64,000 nt of DNA, from NCBI RefSeq assembly GCF_013072695.1, contig NZ_LXUK01000027.1, positions 62,001 to 126,000 of the forward strand. Direction: 5' to 3'. Numbering within the stretch: the stretch's first letter is position 1; the number at the start of each line of letters is the position of its first letter. Positions 25,127-33,488 of the stretch are shown one piece after another. The DNA comes from Acinetobacter sp. Ac_5812 (GTDB taxonomy: Bacteria > Pseudomonadota > Gammaproteobacteria > Pseudomonadales > Moraxellaceae). The notes under the pieces were generated by a model. It saw nothing but the letters and a program-made list of their open reading frames with translations. It was not told the DNA's origin and ran no database searches. A program made the translations under genes and the position numbers.

Positions 25127-25615
25127 TCAGTTGATCTTATATTTTTGCTTTAGCTTTTGATTAATGAAATTAGTATCAAAAATATTTTGAGATGGGTCTG
25201 CTTCAGCCTCAACACATCTTACATCAATTGTTGTTTTAGCACGATGAACACTTTGCAAGCCACCACCATAACTTGTCGTTGTTGCATTGCCAGTGGCATA
25301 ATTACCATAGCCATACACATTTGCATTTGTTGTAGTTGTTCTTGGCAAATCAACATATGAAGTGCTAATTGAATCTTTCCCATTAAGCACTTGGAAGCTT
25401 TTACATCCTTTTGATTGCATCAAATCTGATGCTCTCAATAAAGCAAGATCACTTACTCTTTCACTTGAAGTAACTCCATTACCCTTAAAAGTTATTCTAA
25501 AATAACCTGGAGATAATTCAGTATCCTCAAATCCACCACCAAATCCACTGTTTTTATATCCTGTTGCACAAGCTGTTAATAAAAAAACAGACAAGATTAA
25601 AAATACTTTTCTCAT
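25127..25615 (-). CDS. Prophage lipoprotein (CC0125/CC1285-like), probable moron
   Basis: 162 residues from the ATG at 25615; GGGGG lies just upstream and a longer frame would run into the upstream gene's end. Lipobox LTAC near residues 13-16 follows a basic/hydrophobic signal. FEDTELSPGYFRITFKGN and the ALLRASDL region resemble small CC0125/CC1285-type lipoproteins. It lies between ejection genes and the immI-like locus, has its own extended -10 promoter and a start-occluding leader hairpin. Likely expressed in lysogens; superinfection exclusion or surface modification is a guess from position. Confidence 0.72.
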   Translation of the reverse strand: MRKVFLILSVFLLTACATGYKNSGFGGGFEDTELSPGYFRITFKGNGVTSSERVSDLALLRASDLMQSKGCKSFQVLNGKDSISTSYVDLPRTTTTNANVYGYGNYATGNATTTSYGGGLQSVHRAKTTIDVRCVEAEADPSQNIFDTNFINQKLKQKYKIN

Positions 25616-25648
25616 AAATCCCCCATTTGTTATGAGGGATTTATAGCA
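25613..25648 (-). promoter_or_regulatory. Extended -10 promoter and start-occluding hairpin of the lipoprotein gene
   Basis: On the minus strand TGCTATAAA (TATAAA at 25645-25640) is an extended -10. The 9-base arm ATAAATCCC (25644-25636) is the exact complement of GGGATTTAT (25622-25614), which covers part of the Shine-Dalgarno and the first two bases of the ATG. A transcript starting about 7 bases past the -10 would lack most or all of the left arm. Confidence 0.6.
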
Positions 25649-25651
25649 CAA

Positions 25652-26935
25652 TCATCGACCAAACAAAATACTGTTTAACTTTCCTTGGTCAACATTACCT
25701 TCTTGTTGCGTTGTATTCCTATATGGAATAGTTGTCTGGTTTTGACTGTTCATCTCAGCATATTTATTATTCAGACTTCGTATTGTTTCAAGAGCAGCCT
25801 GCCTAATTTTTAATGGGATTGTTGCATCATCTAATTGCCCTGCCATTTGCTTATACATCGCAACATCTTTATCAGATTGTGGACCAGACATCTTTGGCAT
25901 TAATGCAACCAATTGCCCCCCTAAAGTTCCTAGTTTGCCAGACGCAATGTCCCCTGGAGTTGCGGCTCCCACTCCACGAGCCAGATAATCAACCCCCCTC
26001 CCTAAATAGCTTGATGTGGATTGTGGGAGAATATCTTCAATCTCATTTAGGACAGCATCAACACGATTTATACGCTGTCTTTCTTCACTTTGAGGGTTAT
26101 TTGTCTTGCCTTGAAGATTTAGATTTGCCCCTGAGCTCAACAACAATGGTTCAACACGTCCATCTTTATAAACGGCATAAGCCTTACCATCAGTACCCGT
26201 CATTGTTTCAAATTCACCACGTTTTAATGCGAGTTCTTGCTCTTTGATGATTTTTTCCTGTGCAAGATCATTTGCTGCAGTCTGGGCTGAAATGTCCTGT
26301 CCACGTCTTGTTGTTTCAGAGCTAATATCCTGACCACGCATTGTTGTAGCATTATCAGCAGCATTGTTTGCGGTTTGAAATAGATAAGGGGAAACATCCT
26401 TGTTACTTGAAGCCAATCCGCTTGCATATGTTTTGAATTCATCTGGTGTCATAGCTTGAACAACTTCAAATTGTTGTGAGTATTCCTCAGGCGTGATTGC
26501 TCCTGCCCGTTGCAATCCATTTAAAGCCAATAAAGCAGTGTTTTTATCTCCACTTAATGCTGCTTGCTGGAAAGCACCTTGAATTGCTCCAAACTTACCT
26601 AGATTTGTCTTTTGACTTGTATTGCCAGCATTAGCATTTCTTTCAGCCGCTTGGGCATTAATATTGCCAATCTCCGCTTGAGCTTTTAATGCATCTTGCT
26701 CTGCTTTGGCTGCTGACAATTGGTCTGCCCGTAACTGCGCATTAAGCTCACGTCCAAACATAGAGTTGTTGGCAAATTCCTTTTGTGCTTCTGGAGTCGA
26801 CAGTTGTCTCATCCTCCCTATCTGTCTACCTGCAATAAGTTGGCGCAAGCCTTGGCCAAGTTCAATATTGTTCGCTAATTGATTAAATGGATCTTGTTGC
26901 TGACTTCCCACAAGAGGGATTCTAGGATCAATCAT
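25652..26935 (-). CDS. DNA ejection protein, gp20-like
   Basis: 427 residues, Gln/Ala/Asn-rich and largely helical with coiled-coil-prone stretches (AKAEQDALKAQAEIGNINAQ, EKIIKEQELALKRGEFE) and no membrane span. Composition, size and position directly after the gp7-like gene match P22 gp20, an internal protein ejected with DNA. TMRGQDISSETTRRGQDISA forms a short internal repeat near residues 196-216. No catalytic motif. Confidence 0.65.
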   Translation of the reverse strand: MIDPRIPLVGSQQQDPFNQLANNIELGQGLRQLIAGRQIGRMRQLSTPEAQKEFANNSMFGRELNAQLRADQLSAAKAEQDALKAQAEIGNINAQAAERNANAGNTSQKTNLGKFGAIQGAFQQAALSGDKNTALLALNGLQRAGAITPEEYSQQFEVVQAMTPDEFKTYASGLASSNKDVSPYLFQTANNAADNATTMRGQDISSETTRRGQDISAQTAANDLAQEKIIKEQELALKRGEFETMTGTDGKAYAVYKDGRVEPLLLSSGANLNLQGKTNNPQSEERQRINRVDAVLNEIEDILPQSTSSYLGRGVDYLARGVGAATPGDIASGKLGTLGGQLVALMPKMSGPQSDKDVAMYKQMAGQLDDATIPLKIRQAALETIRSLNNKYAEMNSQNQTTIPYRNTTQQEGNVDQGKLNSILFGR

Positions 26936-26946
26936 ATCCGCACCTT

Positions 26947-27549
26947 TTAAATAAATAAGCCAGCAGCCAACCCGCCTAAACCTAACATTTGTTGGAAGTT
27001 ATTGGCATTACGATTACCTGCTGCAATCTGCCCTGCGGCTGTTGTATTAGCACCTGCCATGGCATTATTTGCCATAGCCTGACCTGTTTGTAATCCTGCA
27101 TTGCCAACGCCTGCTGCTGCGTTTTGACCCAAACCAACAAGGTTTGATAAACGATTATAGGCATTCCCATATTCGTTGCTAGCAGTGTCTTGCGCGTAAT
27201 TATTTAGGGCTTTGAGTGTGGCACCACTTAATAAACCACCTCCAGCTGCCGCACTTGATTGAGTTGCATCTAATCCTTGGTTTAATCTGAATTGATAACC
27301 AGGATCACTGTAAAGAACATTCCTTGTATCTTCGTTATTTAAACCAGAGAGTCCTAAAAGTTTTTTTAAGGCTGCTCCACCGGCATCCATATATTGCTGC
27401 TGATCTTTTCGTGTTTGATCAAACATTTGCTTTTGAATGTCTGAAGCATACTTTGCAGAATCTGCTTGAGTGCTAGCAGCATTTTGAGCTGCTTTGGCTT
27501 GGCTGTTTGCTCCAGTAATTCCACCAATTGCTTTGCCTACAAATGACAT
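26947..27549 (-). CDS. DNA ejection (transfer) protein, gp7-like
   Basis: 200 residues from the ATG at 27549 with AAGGAG upstream; a longer frame opens with an implausible Cys/Arg-rich stretch overlapping the neighbouring gene. Starts with a hydrophobic glycine-rich segment (MSFVGKAIGGITGAN), then alanine-rich helices and SDPGYQFRLNQGLDA near 75-90, a signature of the gp7 / p32-like DNA transfer family, and ends LGGLAAGLFI. Encoded upstream of gp20-like, as in P22. Confidence 0.75.
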   Translation of the reverse strand: MSFVGKAIGGITGANSQAKAAQNAASTQADSAKYASDIQKQMFDQTRKDQQQYMDAGGAALKKLLGLSGLNNEDTRNVLYSDPGYQFRLNQGLDATQSSAAAGGGLLSGATLKALNNYAQDTASNEYGNAYNRLSNLVGLGQNAAAGVGNAGLQTGQAMANNAMAGANTTAAGQIAAGNRNANNFQQMLGLGGLAAGLFI

Positions 27550-27560
27550 GGTGCTTCTCC

Positions 27561-27749
27561 TTAATCTAGCCGATGACCGACAGCAACTTCTTCTGCAGTA
27601 GCAATTCGCCAACGGTGTGCATCATCTTTGTCTACAAATCCATTTGGCGTGATGTAGTCGCTATCATCTTCTTCAGTAATCAACAGAACAGGCATCGGAC
27701 GACTGTCATATGACGCTTTTAAAACAATGTAATCACCAACATTAAACAT
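27561..27749 (-). CDS. Small unknown structural-region protein
   Basis: 62 residues, acidic (TEEDDSDYI) with an N-terminal beta-like stretch (MFNVGDYIVLKASYDS). Sits 11 bases upstream of the gp7-like gene. No family recognised; it could be a virion or assembly factor. Confidence 0.6.
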   Translation of the reverse strand: MFNVGDYIVLKASYDSRPMPVLLITEEDDSDYITPNGFVDKDDAHRWRIATAEEVAVGHRLD

Positions 27750-27758
27750 GGTTTAACC

Positions 27759-28199
27759 TCATAATTTCTTGAACATTATTGTCTCAATGGGCTTAAATCC
27801 TTTTCTTTCCCACATTGGTTTTCTGTCCTCGGCTCTTAAGTTTGCCAAAGTCCAGAAATCTGCTCTTGTTTTGATGTATTGCTCTGAGAACTCAAGCAAT
27901 CGTTTAGAATGAATACGGTGTTCAGGATCTACAAATATTGCATCAGTGTGCGCATGGTTTTTACCCTTATGTCGTGGCATGGGGCTTATCACAATCCAAT
28001 GGAACCCAATAGGTCGCCCATCCTCACGCATCACAAGGCAATGGAAAAATCCAAACTCTTCAGATTCGATATACATGTCTGTATCAAAATCAAGTTGCAG
28101 TCCTGTAAACTTGGCTTCTTCAAGATCAAATACTTGTAGGCAAAGTGGCATAATCTGATCTATACAATCTATCCACTTTTCACGCCTTACAGTAATCAC
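27759..28199 (-). CDS. GNAT-like acetyltransferase of phage structural region
   Basis: 146 residues. Core GNAT order is visible: FFHCLVMREDGRPIGFHWIVIS (strands), then DAIFVDPEHR and helix LLEFSEQYIK, then WERKGFKPIE near the C-terminus. The acetyl-CoA pyrophosphate loop that is usually R/QxxGxG/A reads HRIHSKR, so cofactor binding may be degenerate. Such genes are common between head-completion and ejection genes in podoviruses; substrate unknown. Overlaps the preceding gene by 4 bases. Confidence 0.6.
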   Translation of the reverse strand: MITVRREKWIDCIDQIMPLCLQVFDLEEAKFTGLQLDFDTDMYIESEEFGFFHCLVMREDGRPIGFHWIVISPMPRHKGKNHAHTDAIFVDPEHRIHSKRLLEFSEQYIKTRADFWTLANLRAEDRKPMWERKGFKPIETIMFKKL

Positions 28200-28525
28200 A
28201 CTGGCTGCTCTGCAACTGACAATTTGGCATTAACACCTGTTCCTTTTAAAACCACCCTCTCTCCATCGACAAGATTGTGATTAATTACTTCAGGACAAAG
28301 ATAGGATTCATTTTGGGCCAATGTCTTTTTGACTAACCGCTGAGCATCTGCTGTTGTAGCAACACCAGTGGGTATTACATACACTTCTACAGAAATGTTC
28401 CCTGCAGTCGTGTTATGAAATGAAAGAGCTCTAATTTGTGTAGCGGTGTTTGCTGGATTTGTATAAGCCAAGTTATCCCCAGCTGCTAAAGCTTGAGTCT
28501 TGAATGGTGATAAATACTTAATCAT
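28196..28525 (-). CDS. Unknown structural-region protein
   Basis: 109 residues, mostly beta-strand-like (ISVEVYVIPTGV, ERVVLKGTGVNAKLSV). Overlaps the genes before and after by 8 and 4 bases. Composition would suit a virion decoration or tail-accessory protein, but no family is recognised. Confidence 0.6.
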   Translation of the reverse strand: MIKYLSPFKTQALAAGDNLAYTNPANTATQIRALSFHNTTAGNISVEVYVIPTGVATTADAQRLVKKTLAQNESYLCPEVINHNLVDGERVVLKGTGVNAKLSVAEQPV

Positions 28526-28904
28526 GAATAATTGCTCCTGATGTAACTTGAGCTAACTGGATATATGGTTCAGGGCATAAAAAAACCGCCTGCAATGGCG
28601 GTGATTCTTCATTCTGAATGCAACATATGGGCACCAAATCAAAAGTATTTAATGTCTCAATTTGGGGTAAAAAGCTCTGTTGGAATTGATTTTGTAAATC
28701 AGATATTGCGAAACCTTGTTGCCCTTGTGTCGCTTGTGATGGTAGCTCTGCTGCCTTTTGCGCTAACTCAATCAAGTCTATGTAATCATCAGTGTTTGTT
28801 AGTGCGGCAAGTTTCTCAAAAAAATCAATCCAAACCTGATGCATTACACCATTCACATACATAGGTTGACGAATTGGCACTTGAGAGATTTTTGGAATAA
28901 TCAT
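28518..28904 (-). CDS. Unknown protein at the tail-needle position
   Basis: 128 residues in the slot occupied by gp26 (tail needle) after gp10 in P22, but without the long trimeric coiled coil of gp26. The N-terminal QVWIDFFEKLAAL resembles a short W-x-x-F-F-x-x-L segment found in small phage structural proteins. The 3' portion of the gene contains a terminator-like hairpin (28577-28600). Overlaps the gp10-like stop by one base and the next gene by 8. Confidence 0.55.
   Translation of the reverse strand: MIIPKISQVPIRQPMYVNGVMHQVWIDFFEKLAALTNTDDYIDLIELAQKAAELPSQATQGQQGFAISDLQNQFQQSFLPQIETLNTFDLVPICCIQNEESPPLQAVFLCPEPYIQLAQVTSGAIIHD
28577..28600 (-). terminator. Intragenic terminator-like hairpin
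   Basis: Minus-strand ACCGCC / GGCGGT with a 6-base loop followed by a run of seven T, inside the coding sequence (encoding SPPLQAVFL). Whether it terminates is unknown. Confidence 0.5.
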
Positions 28905-30310
28905 TAACGCACCCTCGCTTTTGCTCCTAGTAGTACCAATCTAGCGGCATCTGTCATTCTCACTCGGAAAACACGATTAAAAGATTGCCCAAGTCGTCTG
29001 AATATCACACGCTTTTCATATTCACCAATCCCCCCAATACTTTCTTGGCGATCATTAGACCATGTTCTCCCCCCATCATCTGACCAATCAAACATCACCA
29101 ATGGATTAACATCACGGTCTTGTCCCACTTGGCAAATAAGCTGCACCTCATCAAAAACAATTCGAGTTGCTTGTGGATTCAAACAAGGTGTTGTTCGTTC
29201 TCGCATTATTAATGAGCCATCATCTGTCTCATACTTCGGGCTTAATGAATAAACTTTGCCATTTTCTCGATCACCAACTAGATGCTCATTATTAAAAAAA
29301 CAATGAGTTTGTGCTCGATGGTGTTCATGTGTTGCATTTGCTGGCTTGTAAAAACTTCGTTCATGCCACATATTTGTTGTTGCATCAAACACCCATGTTT
29401 TTTTTGCACTCGGGAATGAGATCAAATAAAACCCATGCCCATTTTGTTGGTATGAAAAAGCATATGCATCATTGGTTTTGGGATAATTTGAAATTTCAGT
29501 TTCAATTGCATGATTACTGATGCGCTGCATTTGATAGCCTTGCGTCATCATAATTTGATTTTCACCATGCTCTGTTTGAGCAAGCCAAATTAAACTTGAT
29601 CCAAATACAGATATTGAGTTTTTTGCTGCACAACCTACTGGAATGTATGCGCCTGATTGCCTTACATAAGGGCGATCAAGTGACTCTGTACTGTTCCAAA
29701 TCTCAGTTGTATTTGTACCTATCAACCACAATTGTCCATTGCTTGCTACAACTCTGACTAGATCATCACTTTTGGATTCAGCAGTTGAATAACTAAGTGC
29801 AGTTGTATCTGTGCTAAGTAGTTTTGACCATTGAATACGACCAGAATTTGGGACTGTCCATATAAAACGTGAATCCAGAAAGGTCACTGAAGATGCACCA
29901 AAGAACCCAGTATTATCATCAATTGACAACTTTGATAGAGTTCCATCCTCAATAGCATATTTATATGAGCTCTCCGCTGAAATCATTACTTGCAAACTAT
30001 TATCTGCAAACGTGACCAGATCGGTTCCATCAATGCCCCCTATTTCGCTCGTAATAGAATTTTTTATTACATGAAGCTTTGAGCCAGCCACAACAAGAAC
30101 ACGATCTGAGAGAGCATACAAGCCACGAATAGGCCCACTAAATTCATAACGCTTGAAAAGACCCTCAGTTGGGAGTAATGCTGATACTTGTGGGGCTTTT
30201 CCACTCTCAACTACTTGTGGGTAAAGATTTAGTGTTCTTTGGCAATCAATAGCCCAATCTTTTAAATGATATGATGGACCAACAATTGGAATATCAATAA
30301 TACCTGCCAT
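28904..30310 (-). CDS. Packaged DNA stabilisation protein, gp10-like
   Basis: 468 residues matching P22 gp10: start IPIVGPSYHLKDWAIDCQRTLNLYPQ, KAPQVSALLPTEGL, repeated beta segments (SGAYIPVGCAAKNSI, GENQIMMTQGYQ) and FDWSDDGGRTW near the C-terminus. With gp4 it closes the portal channel after packaging. Size matches (P22 472). Overlaps the gp4-like gene by 17 bases. Confidence 0.88.
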   Translation of the reverse strand: MAGIIDIPIVGPSYHLKDWAIDCQRTLNLYPQVVESGKAPQVSALLPTEGLFKRYEFSGPIRGLYALSDRVLVVAGSKLHVIKNSITSEIGGIDGTDLVTFADNSLQVMISAESSYKYAIEDGTLSKLSIDDNTGFFGASSVTFLDSRFIWTVPNSGRIQWSKLLSTDTTALSYSTAESKSDDLVRVVASNGQLWLIGTNTTEIWNSTESLDRPYVRQSGAYIPVGCAAKNSISVFGSSLIWLAQTEHGENQIMMTQGYQMQRISNHAIETEISNYPKTNDAYAFSYQQNGHGFYLISFPSAKKTWVFDATTNMWHERSFYKPANATHEHHRAQTHCFFNNEHLVGDRENGKVYSLSPKYETDDGSLIMRERTTPCLNPQATRIVFDEVQLICQVGQDRDVNPLVMFDWSDDGGRTWSNDRQESIGGIGEYEKRVIFRRLGQSFNRVFRVRMTDAARLVLLGAKARVR

Positions 30311-30983
30311 AATGCCATCCTCGACAAATACCTACTGGCAAGTCATTTTTCGCATAAGTTGGAGTTGAATTGCTTCTTTTAAGGAGGTCAATTGCACTGT
30401 TTTGATTTCTCAAGAGTAATGCACTTGGCTCTACCGCAAACATTGGGGCTATTTCCAAAGCTAAGCTAAGAATCAGTGCTCTTTGATATTTATCAGGAAA
30501 CGTCAACTCATCAGTTGCACATATATCAGATGGCAAAGAATAGACTTTGATCTTCAGATTCTGCGCATCATCTAAAACATTGAAAGTCCAAAAAGGCTTA
30601 TCTTCCTGATAAGTCACTTTGATGTTGATTCCAGTGTTGTTCAGATCTCGGATGAGTTTAATCTCACAGTCATCCAACCAAGCTTTTTCCGCTACCAATG
30701 AAATATCTATATCTAAGTCGGGAATAGGGCCTGTATAGCAATTATCATTCTGATCACAACAACACTCATCAATTGATCCAACTAAATACGCTCCTTTACC
30801 CCTTGTCAGCGGCATGACTACAGTTTGAGCTTTATATACAAAAAGCCTGTCAGTTGCCCATTGCGCCAAGAGTCCGCGAAGAGAATCTACAGCATCAGCA
30901 ACTTCATCAGATTTTGCATTTTCACCAGCTGCTAATACACCCAATTGCTTTAAAGCTAAATCTACTAATTTGCTGACCTTCAT
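30294..30983 (-). CDS. Head-to-tail adaptor / tail accessory factor, gp4-like
   Basis: 229 residues. N-terminal helical start (LVDLALKQLGVLAAGENAKS, DSLRGLLAQWATD) and C-terminal LTFPDKYQRALILSLALEIAPMF follow P22 gp4-type accessory factors. An insertion near 88-104 is Cys/Asp-rich (DECCCDQNDNCYTGPIPD). The first completion protein to bind the portal. Directly upstream of gp10-like, as in P22. Confidence 0.8.
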   Translation of the reverse strand: MKVSKLVDLALKQLGVLAAGENAKSDEVADAVDSLRGLLAQWATDRLFVYKAQTVVMPLTRGKGAYLVGSIDECCCDQNDNCYTGPIPDLDIDISLVAEKAWLDDCEIKLIRDLNNTGINIKVTYQEDKPFWTFNVLDDAQNLKIKVYSLPSDICATDELTFPDKYQRALILSLALEIAPMFAVEPSALLLRNQNSAIDLLKRSNSTPTYAKNDLPVGICRGWHYGRYY

Positions 30984-30988
30984 AGTGT

Positions 30989-31444
30989 TTACTCTTTTGT
31001 TTTGGTGAGATATGAAAGCAGCGTATCTTTACTGTCTCGAGCTAACCACTTAATACCTTTTCCATCTAGGACTGCGCGGATTTGGTCTGATGTCATTGAG
31101 CTATAATCTGGTAATTCGCTTGATTGCCCAACGTAGGTATCACCTTGAAGTTCTAAAATTCGAGATTTCATGGCTGGCACATCATTAATAAAGGCAATAT
31201 GTGTGCCTTTAAAATCTGCCAATTCTTCTTCAAGTTGAGCGATTCTATCGTTTGCGGTTTCTAAATTTTGGTTAGATGATAATCCATCACCATTTGAAAT
31301 AGCATTGACTGGTTCTGGCTCAAGCAAATCATAAAAATCTACATAACCATTCCCTCGTTGAGCTTCTTCTTCTGAATAATCTTTAACAAAAGTCACATTA
31401 TGATGTTCTGTATCGCCAAGGTATAAAGCCTTTGGATATTCCAT
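30989..31444 (-). CDS. Head-region protein with C-terminal HeH/LEM-like segment
   Basis: 151 residues: acidic N-terminus, coiled-coil-prone centre (ANDRIAQLEEELADFKG), and a C-terminal ~35 residues (MTSDQIRAVLDGKGIKWLARDSKDTLLSYL) resembling HeH/LEM helix-extension-helix domains seen in phage head proteins. It lies between the coat terminator and gp4-like. Function unknown. Confidence 0.6.
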   Translation of the reverse strand: MEYPKALYLGDTEHHNVTFVKDYSEEEAQRGNGYVDFYDLLEPEPVNAISNGDGLSSNQNLETANDRIAQLEEELADFKGTHIAFINDVPAMKSRILELQGDTYVGQSSELPDYSSMTSDQIRAVLDGKGIKWLARDSKDTLLSYLTKTKE

Positions 31445-31454
31445 TTTGGTCTCC

Positions 31455-31495
31455 TAAAAACAACGACGCCCGCAAAGTGCGGGCATTTGTCGTTG
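31455..31495 (-). terminator. Intrinsic terminator after the coat gene
   Basis: Two-tier stem: CAACGAC / GTCGTTG outside and GCCCGC / GCGGGC inside, with TTTTT on the minus-strand 3' side. It probably limits expression downstream of coat. Confidence 0.8.
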
Positions 31496-31505
31496 CTGGT
31501 TGGGT

Positions 31506-32702
31506 TTAAGATTGGGTGATACGGCACGCATGGATACCACGTACAGCTTGGAAGCCATACAAGACATCAATACGAGTACGTTCGTAATCGTTATTGCCAT
31601 CACCAAAGGTCATCACTCGGACTGACACACCGCTTGGCAAACGCGCAGTGTAACCTTCACAAGATGCAAGAACTGGCAAAGGAGCAAAAGCAGTTGTGAA
31701 TGCATCCTTGTGGAATTCCAAGCTCTGGAAACCATTTGTTGAAACCACTGTTACCGCTACGCCACTTGCAGGACTTGCACTTGTGGTTTTGTTCGGAGCT
31801 GTTGGGTTGATTGCAGGGTAAATTGGAACCGCTGTTCCTGTTGTTACATTTGTTGTTGCAGTCACAACGAATTGTTGCAGAACGCCAGTATCTTGGCCTG
31901 TTAATGGATGCACCGCATTAACACCTGAGATTGTGATAATTGTCCCTTGGGTTAATGTTCCAGGCGTGGATGCAGTCATTGTTATTGATTTGCCTGTCTG
32001 TCCTGCTGCAGAAACAGTCACACCTGCTGCTGTACCATTATTAAAGACTGCAATTGACTGGTGCTCATACAAATCAGCACCAAAAGCAGTTGCAACATAA
32101 CCCTGAAGATAAGCCTTTTCACTTGTGCGTGTTGGGTTATACATACGTGATACTTCGCCACTTAAAGCTACGTTTGCCTCACTTGTAAGAACTGCTGAAC
32201 GCTCACCTGCTGGTGATAAATAGCGGTTCAGTTTTGCACGAGCTAAAGCAAGTGCATTTGAAGGATTGGTACCTGATAAGCTCATTGCAACCTGGTTTGG
32301 AGTAGCAAGAACAGCACGGCCAATCAAGTCTGCCTCAACAACAGAAGAAAGTGTTTGCATTTGAGGACGAAGAATACGCTCACGGAAATCGGTTAAATCA
32401 AGTAGCTTTTCTTTTGCTCCAAACTGCAAAGCAACATGCTTTTGAGTATCCAATTTCAGATTTACAGATTCTTCAACAAATGCTGATGCACCGTTGCCTT
32501 CAGCAAAGATTGCACCATTAAACACTTGCCCTGCAGTAGGGATTTTGATTTTTACTGTGTCACCTTTTTGATAACCCTGTACATCTTTGCCGAACTCGTC
32601 CTGACGACCTCGGTTAATGTTTGCTAAAAACGGTGCTTCTTCTTCAAGCATTTTTGCTGCTTCACGAGCAATCATTTGATGTGTTAAAACGGTATTAGCC
32701 AT
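31506..32702 (-). CDS. Major capsid protein, P22 coat-like
   Basis: 398 residues. MANTVLTHQMIAREAAKMLE, GYQKGDTVKIKIPT and LDLTDFRERILRPQ are typical of P22 coat-family proteins (HK97 fold). The central region (about 215-300) is Thr/Ala/Gly-rich with VSAAGQTGKSITMTAS, where P22 coat carries its I-domain. Encoded after scaffold, as in P22, with 3 bases between the genes. Confidence 0.9.
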   Translation of the reverse strand: MANTVLTHQMIAREAAKMLEEEAPFLANINRGRQDEFGKDVQGYQKGDTVKIKIPTAGQVFNGAIFAEGNGASAFVEESVNLKLDTQKHVALQFGAKEKLLDLTDFRERILRPQMQTLSSVVEADLIGRAVLATPNQVAMSLSGTNPSNALALARAKLNRYLSPAGERSAVLTSEANVALSGEVSRMYNPTRTSEKAYLQGYVATAFGADLYEHQSIAVFNNGTAAGVTVSAAGQTGKSITMTASTPGTLTQGTIITISGVNAVHPLTGQDTGVLQQFVVTATTNVTTGTAVPIYPAINPTAPNKTTSASPASGVAVTVVSTNGFQSLEFHKDAFTTAFAPLPVLASCEGYTARLPSGVSVRVMTFGDGNNDYERTRIDVLYGFQAVRGIHACRITQS

Positions 32703-32705
32703 AAA

Positions 32706-33488
32706 TTATTTTCCTTTTCGTTTATCTTTTTCAGATCGATACCACTCGTCATCACTCATCTTTGATGGATCGCGAGTAGTTGCCGCATTGGCCTGTACTG
32801 GAGTAATTGGTTTAGGTGCTTTGCTGACAGTAGGTGGTTTTTTGGTTTTACCGCTTTCAATGATTTGACCAATCTTCGCAGCTGCTTGAACTGGGTTCAT
32901 TCGAGATAAGGAAATAAATACTTCCTCGTCATCTAACAAATCAGCTGCTAGTTTTAGGGTATCTTTTGCGGATAGCCCAAATTGGTCTAATTGAATTGGC
33001 AATGGAGGTAACTCATTTGCACGTTCAATGTATTTGTTTACATCAACGCCTTCTGACTCAAGCTCAGCCACAGCACTATCAAACGCAATTTGACTATCAA
33101 TTTGCGCTTTATCCTGCGTTGACTTCCCTTGTTTTTCCTCCATTCGGCGCATGGCCTCATTAATGCGCCACTCCTCTTGAGCATCCTCAAACTCGGACCA
33201 TGATTCAAAGTCTTCTACTTTTGGCTTCTCTAGAGGTTTTGGAGCATTCTTTTGAGCTTTAAATTCAGCAAGCTTTTGTCGGAGTTCAGCATTTTCACGT
33301 GTTGTTTGTTCAATACGTTCCTGTGCTCGACTTTTCTTTGGTTTCTCTTGTTCGTGAGTTTCTGTCTCCGTCTCTTGAGTTTCCTGTTCTTGCTGCTGCT
33401 CTTCTTGATTCTCTTGACTGTCATCGCTGTTATTTTCCGTAGTAGCTTTTTCTACGATGTCTTGAGTTTCACTGGATTCCACTGTCAT
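32706..33488 (-). CDS. Scaffolding protein
   Basis: 260 residues, strongly charged: a Gln/Glu-rich N-terminus (ENQEEQQQEQETQETETETH), helical middle (RAQERIEQTTRENAELRQKL, EEWRINEAMRRMEEKQ) and a basic C-terminus (SEKDKRKGK) as needed for coat binding. Located between portal and coat; overlaps the portal stop by 20 bases. Confidence 0.85.
   Translation of the reverse strand: MTVESSETQDIVEKATTENNSDDSQENQEEQQQEQETQETETETHEQEKPKKSRAQERIEQTTRENAELRQKLAEFKAQKNAPKPLEKPKVEDFESWSEFEDAQEEWRINEAMRRMEEKQGKSTQDKAQIDSQIAFDSAVAELESEGVDVNKYIERANELPPLPIQLDQFGLSAKDTLKLAADLLDDEEVFISLSRMNPVQAAAKIGQIIESGKTKKPPTVSKAPKPITPVQANAATTRDPSKMSDDEWYRSEKDKRKGK

Noticed and set aside
28518..28904. Tail needle gp26 homologue
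   Set aside because: Right position but no long coiled coil and too short; left as unknown.
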